Notes: generated by a model not told the origin, from the sequence alone. A stretch of DNA of 64,000 nt from Rhizobium album (GCF_003122325.1 NZ_QFBC01000020.1:1-64000); one strand, 5' to 3'; positions 1 through 7,785 are shown, counted from the stretch's first letter. Numbers and translations are program-made.

Positions 1-1
1 G

Positions 2-799
2 GTCGATCAAGCGCTGGTGGTTATTTCATGCGCGGCCAGGGGCGAGCCGGCATGGCCGCCGCTCGCCCTTTTGAAGGCGATGCTGTTGTCGATCTGGTAT
101 GACTTGTCGGACGTGAAGCTGGCTGAGGCTCTGGACGATCGGGCTTCGTTTCGTCGGTTCTGCGGCTTTTCCCGTTCGGAACCGACACCAGAGCGCACCA
201 CCTTCGTTCGGTTTCGCCGCAGCCTTGTCGCCTACGGTCTGGACAAGACATTGTTCGAAGCGATCACCAGCCAGCTCAAGGCAAGGGCAATTCGGGTGAA
301 GACCGGCACGCTTGTCGATGCGACGATCATTGCTTCGGCCAGTGAGGACGATGGCGAGGGTCATTGGGTCAAGCACAAGGGCCGTCCGGCGGTCCATGGT
401 TTCAAGGCGCATGTCGGCGCCGACGCCGATACGGCTCTTGTCGAAGAGATCGCCGTTACGCCAGCCAACATCAACGACGGAAAGGCCGGTCCTGACGCAT
501 TGCCGGACAATCCCGGCGATGTTTACGCCGATAGTGCCTATCGCGGTGATCATTTTGGCAAGGCGGTCATCGCGAAGGGTGGCACGCCGCGCGTTATCGC
601 CACAGGCATGTGGGGACGCGACGAAGCCGAAATCCGAGCACGTCTCAATGCCTGGAACCAGCCGATCCAGCGTATCCGCGGTCGGATCGAGAAGATCTTC
701 GGGACCTGGAAACGAAGCTACGGTCTGCGCCGGATGCGATGGTGGGGACTTGCAAAGGCAGGCGTGCAAATTCGCCTGAAGCCGAGAAGCTTCGCCTGA
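2..799 (+). pseudogene. IS5-type DDE transposase fragment, broken at both ends
   Basis: The reading frame is open from the first bases of the window, so the true start lies to the left. It carries the DDE layout of IS5-like transposases: LVDATII (first Asp), YADSAYRG (second Asp) and RGRIEKIFGTWKRSYG (Glu). The C-terminus follows the family through GLAKAGVQIR and then turns into an unrelated LKPRSFA tail. That tail is the antisense of an IS3 orfB start, so the 3' end was lost and fused to another IS. No terminal inverted repeat is visible. Probably inactive. Confidence 0.8.
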
Positions 800-834
800 C
801 GTGCGACCGACAGTTTGTGTGCACGGTCGATCAT
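781..834 (-). pseudogene. IS3-type transposase orfB, 5' remnant only
   Basis: An ATG at 834-832 overlaps the orfA stop (ATGA), the usual IS3 orfA/orfB arrangement. It reads MIDRAHKLSVARQAKLLG, a typical orfB N-terminus. The frame runs into IS5-type sequence at about 781, so the catalytic DDE domain is absent. Without it orfA cannot drive transposition. Confidence 0.65.
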
Positions 835-1142
835 TTCTTTCCGCCCAGCAATCCCGCCTTGCCGAGCGCTCCGGCTAAAAAATCGTTCTCCAGTGTCAGT
901 TCGCCGATCTTGGCGTGCAGCGTTTTGACATCGACGGTCGGACCCGCCGGCTCCGTCTTCGCTTCATCGCCGAAAACGCCTGTCGCCCCCTCAAGGAGCT
1001 GGTCTTTCCACTGTTTGATCTGGTTGGCATGCACGTCAAACTGCTGGGATAATTCCACCAACGTCTGCTCGCCTCGGATGGCGGCCAGCGCCACCTTTGC
1101 CTTGAAAGCCGGGCTATGGTTCCGGCGCGGTCGTTTCGTCAT
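831..1142 (-). CDS. IS3-family transposase OrfA (HTH subunit), orphaned
   Basis: A 103-residue protein beginning MTKRPRRNHSPAFKAKVALA. It has the N-terminal helix-turn-helix of IS3 OrfA proteins (LVELSQQFDVHANQIKQWK) and a C-terminal leucine-zipper-like segment (LHAKIGELTLENDFL). OrfA binds the IS ends and is normally joined to OrfB by -1 frameshifting. Here the frame is intact but orfB is cut after about 18 codons, so this is a relic. I chose the ATG at 1142 because the preceding in-frame codons have no family-like sequence. Confidence 0.8.
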   Translation of the reverse strand: MTKRPRRNHSPAFKAKVALAAIRGEQTLVELSQQFDVHANQIKQWKDQLLEGATGVFGDEAKTEPAGPTVDVKTLHAKIGELTLENDFLAGALGKAGLLGGKK

Positions 1143-1190
1143 GGTATCTCCTGTTCCGGCATCTAAGCCGAAGGCAGGCAGAATTTCCAC

Positions 1191-1772
1191 TTATCTTAGC
1201 TGTCCAGATTTCCCGAGCCAGCTCTCTTTTACGGCCAGGAGCCTTCGGCGGTCGACAACGTATTCGGCTTCATCATATCGGTCGGAGAATAAGGCCAGGG
1301 CGCATATGATGGCCTTAGGCGGAGCGTAGGCTTCTAGGAGCACGCTGCCGCCTCGGTACCGATCCTTGCGGCTTTCCGCAAAGGCCGTTGCTACATCGAG
1401 CCTGGATGACCACGACATGCCATAGGTTCGTCGGCACCGATTCGGCCAACTGCAGCCACGGTAGAGCTTGAGGCCCGGCCCGGTATAGACTGGCAGCAGC
1501 ACGCGGAGGCCATCAATTAATGACAAGTCGTCGGAGTTGCTGCGGAGGCTCTCGCCGTCGTTTTCCCATATCCCCAAGAAGGCGTTTCGCATCTCATCGG
1601 AAGCGGACAAGCCAGCAATGGCACGAAAAGCTCTTGCGAACAGCATACGGGCTTCGATGGCCTCAAACGCGTCTGAGAGAGCCAGCAAATCGCCAGCGAC
1701 TACGGCGGCTTTGAAAGCGGCGATAGCTAATCTTTCCGACTTTGCTTCCTCCCTTATGGTAGCGAGGAATTG
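1191..1772 (-). pseudogene. 5'-truncated gene with ADP-ribosyltransferase-like motifs
   Basis: The frame is open leftward from about 1772, where sequence homologous to the element's right end takes over, so the original start has been lost. Between 1772 and 1688 there is no usable start codon, yet the residues (REEAKSERLAIAAFKAAVVA) look like genuine helix. The conserved part shows GLKLYRG, then SWSSRLDVATAFAES, then YDEAEYVVD, which match in order the R, S-S and E-x-E signatures of the ART fold. The fold assignment is an inference from motifs only. No antitoxin or immunity gene is recognisable beside it. Confidence 0.45.
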
Positions 1773-1783
1773 CCGCTTCCGCG

Positions 1784-1951
1784 ATGGAGACAGAGGCCAA
1801 CACGGCCCATACCTGCGCGCTGCAGCTTCTTGCCGAACAGGCGAGCGCTCGCATCACCGACGCGCTGGCCCTAGTCGACGACCTGCAGGACATGCAGGAG
1901 CTCAGGCATTGCGCAAGTGGTGCAGGCGCTACGGGATTGCGCAGGCGATGA
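1784..1951 (+). pseudogene. Truncated paralogue of the 32031 small phage-type gene
   Basis: Reads METEANTAHTCALQLLAEQA, nearly the same as the middle of the intact copy at 32031-32267, but the first 24 or so codons (MSKTKIEDALGEAM...) are missing. The break is at about 1770, where the truncated ART-like gene on the other strand also ends. The stop (TGA) still overlaps the next start at 1948 as ATGA. An ATG at 1784 could restart translation, but I see no good ribosome-binding site. Confidence 0.6.
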
Positions 1952-2157
1952 CGGACGAGCTTTCCGAAGCAATCGACCACAGCCATACGGCTCTCAGTCT
2001 CCTGCTGACAGCCGAAGCGGCTTGCGAGGTCTTCAAGCTGGCTGCGGCCATTGGCGGCACGATCCGCCAGGCCCGCAAACTCATCGAATCCAATCACGAG
2101 GCCCTGGAACTCATGCAGATCCGCAGTGAGCGCCACAGCAGAGGAACATCGAAATGA
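1948..2157 (+). CDS. Small conserved protein of rhizobial mobile elements
   Basis: A 69-residue acidic, probably all-helical protein (MTDELSEAIDHSHTALSLLL...). Its paralogue inside the element is 32593-32832. The left copy lacks the NTGTGAEHAV stretch of that paralogue, a 10-residue deletion. The stop overlaps the next gene by ATGA, so the pair is translationally coupled. No function is known to me. Confidence 0.6.
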   Translation: MTDELSEAIDHSHTALSLLLTAEAACEVFKLAAAIGGTIRQARKLIESNHEALELMQIRSERHSRGTSK

Positions 2158-2540
2158 CCGGACGCCTCATCTTCATGGGCGAAATTAATAAGCCCGTTGC
2201 CAACTCCATCCACCACGCCGACGCGCTGTCCTTCATGCGCAGGCTCCAGCCGATCGGCAGCGGCATCGACTATTGGGCCGTTGCCGACAGTGGCAAGTAC
2301 CGCCTCGACTATCAGATGGGCCAGCGGCTCGGGAACGAATATCTGGAATTCGTCGGCAACTATCCGACCTTCGGCAACGCCAACCTTCTCGGATGGATCG
2401 TCGAGGGCATAGCGCGCACGGCAGACCATAACGGCAAGATCGACGCATCCGCGCTCGGCTTCCTCCGCGTCGTCAACGATTACGCGATGGCCGCCGCCGC
2501 CATCCTTGCCATGCCGAGTGCTCACGACGCAGCCGGATAG
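2154..2540 (+). CDS. Conserved hypothetical protein, paralogue of 32829-33215
   Basis: A 128-residue protein (MTGRLIFMGEINKPVANSIHHADALSF...). By my own alignment it differs from the copy at 32829-33215 at about 18 positions with no gaps, so it remains under protein-level constraint or was duplicated recently. It has no signal peptide or membrane segment and no motif I recognise. It is translationally coupled to the 1948 gene (ATGA). Confidence 0.65.
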   Translation: MTGRLIFMGEINKPVANSIHHADALSFMRRLQPIGSGIDYWAVADSGKYRLDYQMGQRLGNEYLEFVGNYPTFGNANLLGWIVEGIARTADHNGKIDASALGFLRVVNDYAMAAAAILAMPSAHDAAG

Positions 2541-3184
2541 CGCGTGCCCGCCAACCGAAGGTGTCTTCACCACGAAGACCCGCCCGCACCATCCAAGGGC
2601 AGCCAGAGGCGCCAGATGAAGGCCGGAGACCGTTAATGCGATCCGCCTTCGCTCCGGTTAAGAAAATCATTCAAATTGTCTGAGCGCCTTCGTCGGGCGG
2701 AAGTTTCCCGCACGCCATCGTTCACTCTTTGAGTCAGAACGAAGGCTTATTGTTCACAAAATCACGAAACTGCAGCCTTACATCCGACGAAAGTAGCAAA
2801 GGTAGCAAACAAGTAGCATTAGAAACCGGAGCTAAAGTTTTGAATTTTAACGATAGTAGCAAAGTAGCAGAAGTAGCAGGGCCGTTTAGGCAGGGAGCCA
2901 CAAAATTGATGATGGCCGGACGCCTCGATACGCCCGGCACGCGGAGTGAAAATTGGGCAGCTTCTCTCCCGCCCGGCATGAGCCGCGCCATTCTCAAGCA
3001 TGCGCTGATTTGCTCCGCCCGGCAAGCTGCCAGATGTCACACGAACTGACTCGGGGTGTGATGTGCGGCGAGAAATTGCGAAAACTGCTGTGCCTAGCAG
3101 ATCACAATAGGTGGATTCACGGGTGGATAAAGACAATTAGCCAAAACTAATACGTCAATAAAAACAATTCGGTGAGAAAGAAAG
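2541..3184. other. Gene-free stretch at the end of the left remnant
   Basis: No convincing coding region. It holds a GTTCACTCTTTGAG box at 2720-2733 resembling one at 36068-36081 near the right end of the intact element. It also holds six AGTAGCA-type repeats (2792-2878). A run rich in T on the minus strand directly beyond the partial tRNA (about 3150-3184) may be the original tRNA-Thr terminator. Confidence 0.5.
2792..2878 (+). repeat. Six short direct repeats of (A/G)GTAGCA
   Basis: Copies start at 2792, 2801, 2812, 2855, 2863 and 2872, forming two groups of three. The spacing within groups is 8-11 bp and the groups are 43 bp apart. The block lies about 310 bp from the att site in AT-rich, non-coding sequence, as recombinase-accessory or replication-initiator sites often do. 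Function unknown. Confidence 0.6.
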
Positions 3185-3243
3185 ATGGTGCCCCCGGCAG
3201 GATTCGAACCCGCGACCCCCTGATTACAAATCAGGTGCTCTAC
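3185..3243. repeat. attL: duplicated 3' part of tRNA-Thr
   Basis: Fifty-nine bases identical to 36554-36612. The copy covers the anticodon arm, T arm, 3' acceptor strand and CCA of tRNA-Thr (minus strand) but lacks the 5' part, so it cannot make a tRNA. Sequence on both sides diverges abruptly at 3184 and 3244. Confidence 0.95.
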
Positions 3244-3315
3244 GATAACGTAGGCGAACACTGCATTCCTGTGTATTCCTCTCTAAACCCCTGATTTCTC
3301 GATGACAAGTCAAAA

Positions 3316-3385
3316 ATGTTATGCGATGTTATGCCCTGTGAATAACATTGGCTAACACGCCATTCCGTTACCCGATTGTTACCCG
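3316..3385. promoter_or_regulatory. Probable integrase arm-type sites at the left end
   Basis: Two GTTACCCG direct repeats (3367-3374 and 3378-3385, 11 bp apart) lie immediately before the integrase start. Matching GTTACCCC repeats lie near the right end (36488 and 36500). Two ATGTTATGC repeats (3316-3324 and 3326-3334, 10 bp apart) and an inverted AATAACAT nearby could be excisionase or further arm sites. Their position at both element ends supports a role in recombination and int autoregulation. Confidence 0.5.
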
Positions 3386-3392
3386 AGGAAGC

Positions 3393-4670
3393 ATGGCCCA
3401 GGTACTGACCCTGAAATTCATCGAAAACGTCAAACCGGGAGACAGCCGGCAAGAAATCCCCGATGCTGGAATGCCGGGCCTCTATCTCGTCGTGCAGCCG
3501 TCCGGCGCTATGAGTTGGTCCGTCCGCTACCGGTTCGACGGCAGGCCACGAAAGTTCACCATCGGCTCTCACCCCGCCTTCAAGCTCGCGGATGCCCGCA
3601 AGGCTGCCAGCGCGGTTTTGCGCAGCGTGTCCGAAGGCCGAGACCCGATCGATGAAAAGAAGGCCGCGGCGAGTGCCCGCACGCGTGACATGGATCGGAT
3701 CGAAAACCTGTTCGACGATTTCCATAAGCGCTATGTGCTGGAGAAGAACCGGCCGTCGACCGCAACCGAGAAAAAGCGGACCATCGACGTGGATATTGTG
3801 CCTAAGTGGAAGGGCCGCATGATTGGCTCCATCACCAGGCGGGATGTCCTGACCTTGATAGACGAGGCGGCGGAGCGGGCACCGATTCAAGCGAACCGCG
3901 TCCACGCTCTCCTGAGCAAATTCTTCAACTGGTGCATCGAGCGCGACATCATCACGGCATCGCCGATGGTAAAGCTCAAGCCGCCGTCTCAAGAACACCA
4001 CCGCGACCGGATCTTGACCAAAGACGAGGTGCGGCTTGTCTGGCTCGCCTCGGAAAAGATCGGCTGGCCGTTCGGCACGATGGTGAAGTTGCTATTGCTC
4101 ACCGGGCAGCGTCGAACGGAAGTCGCTGGCGCCGAACGCAGTGAGTTTGATCTCAAAGAGAATGAGGCCTCCTGGACAATCCCGAAAGACAGATCGAAGA
4201 ACGGCAAGGCGCACTTCGTTCCCCTGCCCCAAAGCGCCGCCGAAATCGTCCGATCAGTGCCGCAGCTCGAAAAGAAGTCGGCCTTCCTGCTCACAACGAC
4301 CGGCGAGAGTGCCATCAGCGGATTTTCGAGAGCCAAGGCCAATCTCGACGCAGAGATGATCAAGATTGCCCGCAAAGAAATCGAAGAGGCCGGCGGCGAT
4401 CCGGATGAATTCAAGCTCACGCCATGGCGCCTGCACGATTTACGCCGAACTGCAGCCAGTGGGATGGCATCGCTCGGCATTGCGGTCCATGTCGTGGAAG
4501 CGGTGTTGAACCACCGAAGCGGCTCCATCAAAGGCGTGGCCGCGGTTTACAACAAATACGAATATGCGGATGAAAAGCGACGGGCCTTGTCCGCTTGGGG
4601 GCACCTCGTTGCCGAGATTGTCGGCATTGAGAAGCCCGACAATGTCATTCCGATGAAGTCTGCGGTTTAA
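3393..4670 (+). CDS. int: Tyrosine-type site-specific integrase
   Basis: Catalyses integration and excision at tRNA-Thr. About 425 residues, normal for P4/CP4-type integrases. It has an N-terminal DUF4102-type arm-binding domain (SWSVRYRFDGRPRKFTIG), a core-binding SAM-like domain (about 100-190), and a C-terminal catalytic domain with the Arg in TGQRRTEVAGAE, the HxxR box LHDLRRTAASG, the second His in LNHRSG and the Tyr nucleophile in VAAVYNKYEY. I chose the ATG at 3393, which follows GAGGAAG; upstream alternatives would overlap the GTTACCCG repeats. Its 3' end overlaps the convergent 4645 gene by 26 bp. Confidence 0.95.
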   Translation: MAQVLTLKFIENVKPGDSRQEIPDAGMPGLYLVVQPSGAMSWSVRYRFDGRPRKFTIGSHPAFKLADARKAASAVLRSVSEGRDPIDEKKAAASARTRDMDRIENLFDDFHKRYVLEKNRPSTATEKKRTIDVDIVPKWKGRMIGSITRRDVLTLIDEAAERAPIQANRVHALLSKFFNWCIERDIITASPMVKLKPPSQEHHRDRILTKDEVRLVWLASEKIGWPFGTMVKLLLLTGQRRTEVAGAERSEFDLKENEASWTIPKDRSKNGKAHFVPLPQSAAEIVRSVPQLEKKSAFLLTTTGESAISGFSRAKANLDAEMIKIARKEIEEAGGDPDEFKLTPWRLHDLRRTAASGMASLGIAVHVVEAVLNHRSGSIKGVAAVYNKYEYADEKRRALSAWGHLVAEIVGIEKPDNVIPMKSAV

Positions 4671-5190
4671 GCTTTTCCAGCGCTTGCTTAAGAGCGGAAT
4701 CCTTATGCGGCCAATCAGGCGGAAGTAGCTTGGCGTGCCTGATGGCATCTTGCATCGCCTTCCCGGCCGCGAAGAAGTCCTTGCTCTTCATGTCCTCGTG
4801 GAACTGCACGAATTCGTCAATGCGCGGCCAGATGATATCTATGTAGTGGTTGAGGCAGGTTTCCCGCTTCGGTGACGAATAGAAGAAGGGCCAATGCTCA
4901 ACCGCGAACGCCAGGCGCCGGGATTCCTCAAAAGTAGGAAACATCTCTGGGAACTCGGCGATCCGCAGAGCGCGGACTCCCTCTGAGACATCCCAGAAGA
5001 AAGACCAGTTTACCGCGGACTTGCCATGCGGAAGTTGTTCGGCATTGGCCGCCGCCATGATGGCTCGCTCCACTGCTGTGGTCAGAGGCTGTCCCCTGTG
5101 GCGCGCCATTAATTCAAGTGCGAACCGCGTCCTCGCATCAAGCCGAACTGCCAGCGTCTCACTCTTGGTTTGCTTCTTGTCTTTTGCCAT
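4645..5190 (-). CDS. Hypothetical protein with CopG/RHH-like N-terminus
   Basis: About 181 residues, starting MAKDKKQTKSETLAVRLDAR. The first 45 residues (AVRLDARTRFALELMARHRGQPLTTAVERAI) look like a ribbon-helix-helix DNA-binding segment. The rest has no family I recognise. It converges on the integrase with overlapping 3' ends and diverges from the AlpA-like gene at 5412, so a role in controlling the int or early region is plausible but unproven. Confidence 0.65.
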   Translation of the reverse strand: MAKDKKQTKSETLAVRLDARTRFALELMARHRGQPLTTAVERAIMAAANAEQLPHGKSAVNWSFFWDVSEGVRALRIAEFPEMFPTFEESRRLAFAVEHWPFFYSSPKRETCLNHYIDIIWPRIDEFVQFHEDMKSKDFFAAGKAMQDAIRHAKLLPPDWPHKDSALKQALEKLKPQTSSE

Positions 5191-5411
5191 CGCGACCATC
5201 GCTTTCAGCCCCTCCTATCACAGCCGCCTTTTTCGACAAGCCGAATGAAAGGGAAATCGCTGTGGATAACGGATTTCGTAAAATTAGGTATTCCCCGGAT
5301 TCACAATATGTATTAACTTTCCGATACAGAAAATAACATTGAGCATACGTACATTCCAGAAACATTTCGGAACCGGTCGGCGCCGCTGCAGTGGCTGCCA
5401 AGGAGAGTTGA

Positions 5412-5603
5412 ATGAGTGAACCCGTTGTTTGGTTGAACACCAACAGCATCTGCCAGCGATACGACATTACGAAAATGACCGTCTGGCGCTGGGAGCGTGA
5501 CGAGAAGCTCAAGTTCCCGCAGCCAATGGTCGTCAATGGCCGCAAGCTCTACCGGCAGGAAGACATCGAAGCCTGGGAACGCTCGCGGATGGGTGGTCGA
5601 TGA
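5412..5603 (+). CDS. AlpA-type HTH regulator / excisionase candidate
   Basis: A 63-residue protein (MSEPVVWLNTNSICQRYDIT...) with the MerR-like winged helix of AlpA/excisionase proteins: SICQRYDITKMTVWRWERD, then the wing [24 protein letters not shown] precedes the ATG. It overlaps the next gene by ATGA. Such proteins either activate prophage integrase expression or act directly as Xis. First gene of the rightward early operon. Confidence 0.75.
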   Translation: MSEPVVWLNTNSICQRYDITKMTVWRWERDEKLKFPQPMVVNGRKLYRQEDIEAWERSRMGGR

Positions 5604-6160
5604 CCAGCAAACGCAAACGCAAAGGCAGAGCCAAGTTCATCATGATCGATGGCTACGTAAAGCGCAGCGCCGCATGGAAAGCGTTGTCGCCAATCGAGCG
5701 CAGCGCCTACCTTGAGGTCAAGTGGCGGTACGACGGCATGAACAATGGTCGCATCGGCCTCGGCTGCCGCGAACTCGCCGATGAAATTAACATGGGCCGC
5801 ACCACAGCTTCAAAAGCCCTGGATGAGCTTCAAGCGAAAGGCTTCATCGTCAAAGCCAAGCCGAGTGCCTTTCACATCAAGAACCGAGCCGTCACTGAGT
5901 GGCGCCTTACCGAATATCGATGTGATGTAACCGGCGACCTGCCCTCAAAAGATTTCACAAGGTGGGCCGACGAGAAAAAACAACAGTCCGCTCCAGCGGA
6001 CACACAGTCCGTTCCAGCGGACACCTACCCCCTCCGAACTGAGGAAAATCGCTCTGGCAGTCCGTTCCAGCGGACTGTGAAGCTGGTTTTGGCGGATCAA
6101 CAGTCCGCTCCAGTGGACACATATAGATATACCATGGAAGGTGACGTTGATGCAGCATGA
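5600..6160 (+). CDS. Winged-helix replication-initiator-like protein
   Basis: A 186-residue protein. The N-terminal 100 residues form a GntR/DnaD-like winged helix seen in phage replication proteins (AWKALSPIERSAYLEVKWRYDG, CRELADEINMGRTTASKALDELQ). The C-terminal tail is low-complexity (SAPADTQSVPADT...). The DNA encoding the tail carries four 16-bp dyads, the arrangement seen when an origin is embedded in the initiator gene (lambda O). DNA binding is well supported; the replication role is inference. Confidence 0.65.
   Translation: MTSKRKRKGRAKFIMIDGYVKRSAAWKALSPIERSAYLEVKWRYDGMNNGRIGLGCRELADEINMGRTTASKALDELQAKGFIVKAKPSAFHIKNRAVTEWRLTEYRCDVTGDLPSKDFTRWADEKKQQSAPADTQSVPADTYPLRTEENRSGSPFQRTVKLVLADQQSAPVDTYRYTMEGDVDAA
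5986..6118. repeat. Four GTCCGYTCCAGYGGAC dyads inside the initiator-like gene
   Basis: Copies at 5986-6001, 6007-6022, 6060-6075 and 6103-6118. The first is a perfect 7-bp palindrome around CC (GTCCGCT-CC-AGCGGAC). The start-to-start distances of 21, 53 and 43 bp are close to whole helical turns. The third copy is in a different codon frame from the others, so the repeat is conserved as DNA and not only as peptide. An AT-rich ATATAGATATA follows directly. Candidate origin or operator. Confidence 0.65.
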
Positions 6161-6482
6161 CGACCTGCCGCTCTTCGCTTACGTGCCACCTGTCAAAATC
6201 ATTCCGTTTCCCGCACTAAAGCGGGTCGGCCAAGCGAAAAAGATAGCTGAGCAGCTTGCCAAGGCTCGGACGCAGCGTGAAGCGGATCACATCCTTTCCC
6301 GATCTGTGCAAGCCTATAGCCGCCAGATGAGCAGCGCCCGTGTTGCCGAGCCAGATATCGCTCGCGAGACGCTCGACTTTCTAACGCTGATCCATGCGCA
6401 GTGCCTAAAGCTTAGAGCGAGATGGCGCCCTAGTCTTCCGCGCCAATCCGATGGCACCGACAACCCGCGAGGGGCAGCCTAA
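6150..6482 (+). CDS. DUF6074-family protein
   Basis: About 110 residues. The start DDLPLFAYVPPVKIIPFPALKRVG matches the DLPLF...PFP...RVG signature I associate with the rhizobial DUF6074 family, common in prophages and plasmids, of unknown role. I prefer the ATG at 6150 over the GTG at 6141 because GGAAGGTG (6136-6143) is then correctly spaced. It overlaps the 3' end of the initiator-like gene. Confidence 0.65.
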   Translation: MQHDDLPLFAYVPPVKIIPFPALKRVGQAKKIAEQLAKARTQREADHILSRSVQAYSRQMSSARVAEPDIARETLDFLTLIHAQCLKLRARWRPSLPRQSDGTDNPRGAA

Positions 6483-6518
6483 AAGCAAGCAATAGCCGTT
6501 TTCAGACTGGAGTTCGCC

Positions 6519-7433
6519 ATGACGAGCACGACAAATCACAAAAGCCGCCGCACCGCCTTCATTGACGTTGACGACATCGAAGCCGTTGATCGCTTGCGTT
6601 CGGTCCTTCCCGCTGACGTTGACCGCTTGGCCGCCTCAATGGCTGAAATCGGCTTGAGAACGCCCATCTCGGTTCGATACTACGAGGAGCGACCGGAAGC
6701 ACTGCCTTATAGTGAGGTTTCAAATGCTCTGTTGCTGGTGACCGGCGCGCACCGCGTGGCTGCGGCTAGAAAACTCGGTTGGGAGAAAATCGAGGCCTTT
6801 GTTTTCTTCGAAGGTGATGCCGATGACATTCGCCTCTGGGAGATCGATGAAAACCTCTGCCGGAATGACCTTAGCGCCACCGACCGCGCCCGGCATACAG
6901 CTGCCCGCAAGGAAATCTTTGAGCGCAGGAACGGGCCGTCCAAGGCCATCGGCGCACGGGCTGCGAATGCAGCGATGGGCAATGCCCATGACGCAAACGA
7001 CAACTTGGCGCTTGCGTTCACGGCGGAAACTGCAGCGGCGACGGGCCAGAGCCAGCGCACAGTGCAGCGTGACGCTGAACGCGGGCAGAAGGTCATTCCC
7101 GAGGTTCTGAACCTTGTTGCCGGTTCCAAGCTCGACAATGGCGCCTATCTCGACAAGCTCAAGCGGTTGCCGCCGAACGAACAGATGACCGCGGCGAAGC
7201 GCGACCTGGCTGTGATCCGCCAGCGCGGCATGGAAGCGGACCAACAGGCGCGACAAAACAAAATCGATGCCGACGTGAAAGCCAGAGCGGCAAAGGAAAT
7301 CGCCGAAATCATCGTCGAGTATGTGCCGGCAGAATGGTGGGATGCCGTCAAATCGAACCTGTACGCCACCAGCACGAAAAGCGTTGCGGACGCGCTCACA
7401 AATCTGACCGGGGCATCGAACCGCGCCGCCTGA
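6519..7433 (+). CDS. ParB-like nuclease-domain protein
   Basis: A 304-residue protein with the ParB/Srx N-terminal domain: a recognition segment RLAASMAEIGLRTPISVRYY, the GAHRVAAARKLG box, and DENLCRNDLSATDRARHTAARKEIF, followed by an HTH-like region (TAAATGQSQRTVQRDAERG). There is no ParA partner nearby, so it is more likely a phage-type regulator or recombination/replication accessory than half of a plasmid partition system. Confidence 0.75.
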   Translation: MTSTTNHKSRRTAFIDVDDIEAVDRLRSVLPADVDRLAASMAEIGLRTPISVRYYEERPEALPYSEVSNALLLVTGAHRVAAARKLGWEKIEAFVFFEGDADDIRLWEIDENLCRNDLSATDRARHTAARKEIFERRNGPSKAIGARAANAAMGNAHDANDNLALAFTAETAAATGQSQRTVQRDAERGQKVIPEVLNLVAGSKLDNGAYLDKLKRLPPNEQMTAAKRDLAVIRQRGMEADQQARQNKIDADVKARAAKEIAEIIVEYVPAEWWDAVKSNLYATSTKSVADALTNLTGASNRAA

Positions 7434-7458
7434 CCTTCCAGCAACAGGAGAAGCCTAC

Positions 7459-7785
7459 ATGTACATGACCGATATCGAGAACGACATCGCCAATCGTGAC
7501 AGCCGCGGGATGGAAGACGCCTTCCGCGCTCTCGTTGGATGGCCGAAGGAAGACGACATCCATGGCGCCACCGCTGAAAGCCTCAGCAACGCGCTGGAGG
7601 CGATTTGTGCGGCCCTTGTCGGCGACGACAGCATTATGCCCGGCGATACCGTCGACATCATCGCGGCGACAATCGGGGAACCGATCGGCGGCACCTACGC
7701 GGACGGCGCCGACGCCGTTTCCAACAACCTCGACATCTTCAAAGCTCGTTTCGACGGTGCCGACGACCTCGATGACGCTGCATAA
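7459..7785 (+). CDS. Hypothetical acidic protein
   Basis: A 108-residue strongly acidic protein (MYMTDIENDIANRDSRGMEDAF...) with no recognised domain or membrane segment. A good AGGAGAAG lies before the ATG. The acidity and position in a phage early operon would fit a DNA-mimic or inhibitor protein, but nothing specific supports that. Confidence 0.55.
   Translation: MYMTDIENDIANRDSRGMEDAFRALVGWPKEDDIHGATAESLSNALEAICAALVGDDSIMPGDTVDIIAATIGEPIGGTYADGADAVSNNLDIFKARFDGADDLDDAA

Larger units (their letters stand above)
1770..3184 (+). mobile_element. Right-end remnant of a second, related integrated element
   Basis: From about 1770 the sequence is homologous to 32085-33215 of the intact element: a fragment of the 32031 gene, then close paralogues of 32593 and 32829 in the same order and overlaps, but lacking the 32264 gene. 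It ends at the partial tRNA-Thr repeat (3185). This is what a tandem element inserted at the same tRNA would leave, followed by deletion and IS insertion further left. That interpretation is inference; the homology is read directly. Confidence 0.6.

Noticed and set aside
3185..3243. A second tRNA-Thr gene
   Set aside because: Only the 3' part is present; the 5' acceptor and D arm are missing.
6519..7433. Plasmid-type partition system
   Set aside because: Only a ParB-like protein is present; no ParA-type ATPase in the window.
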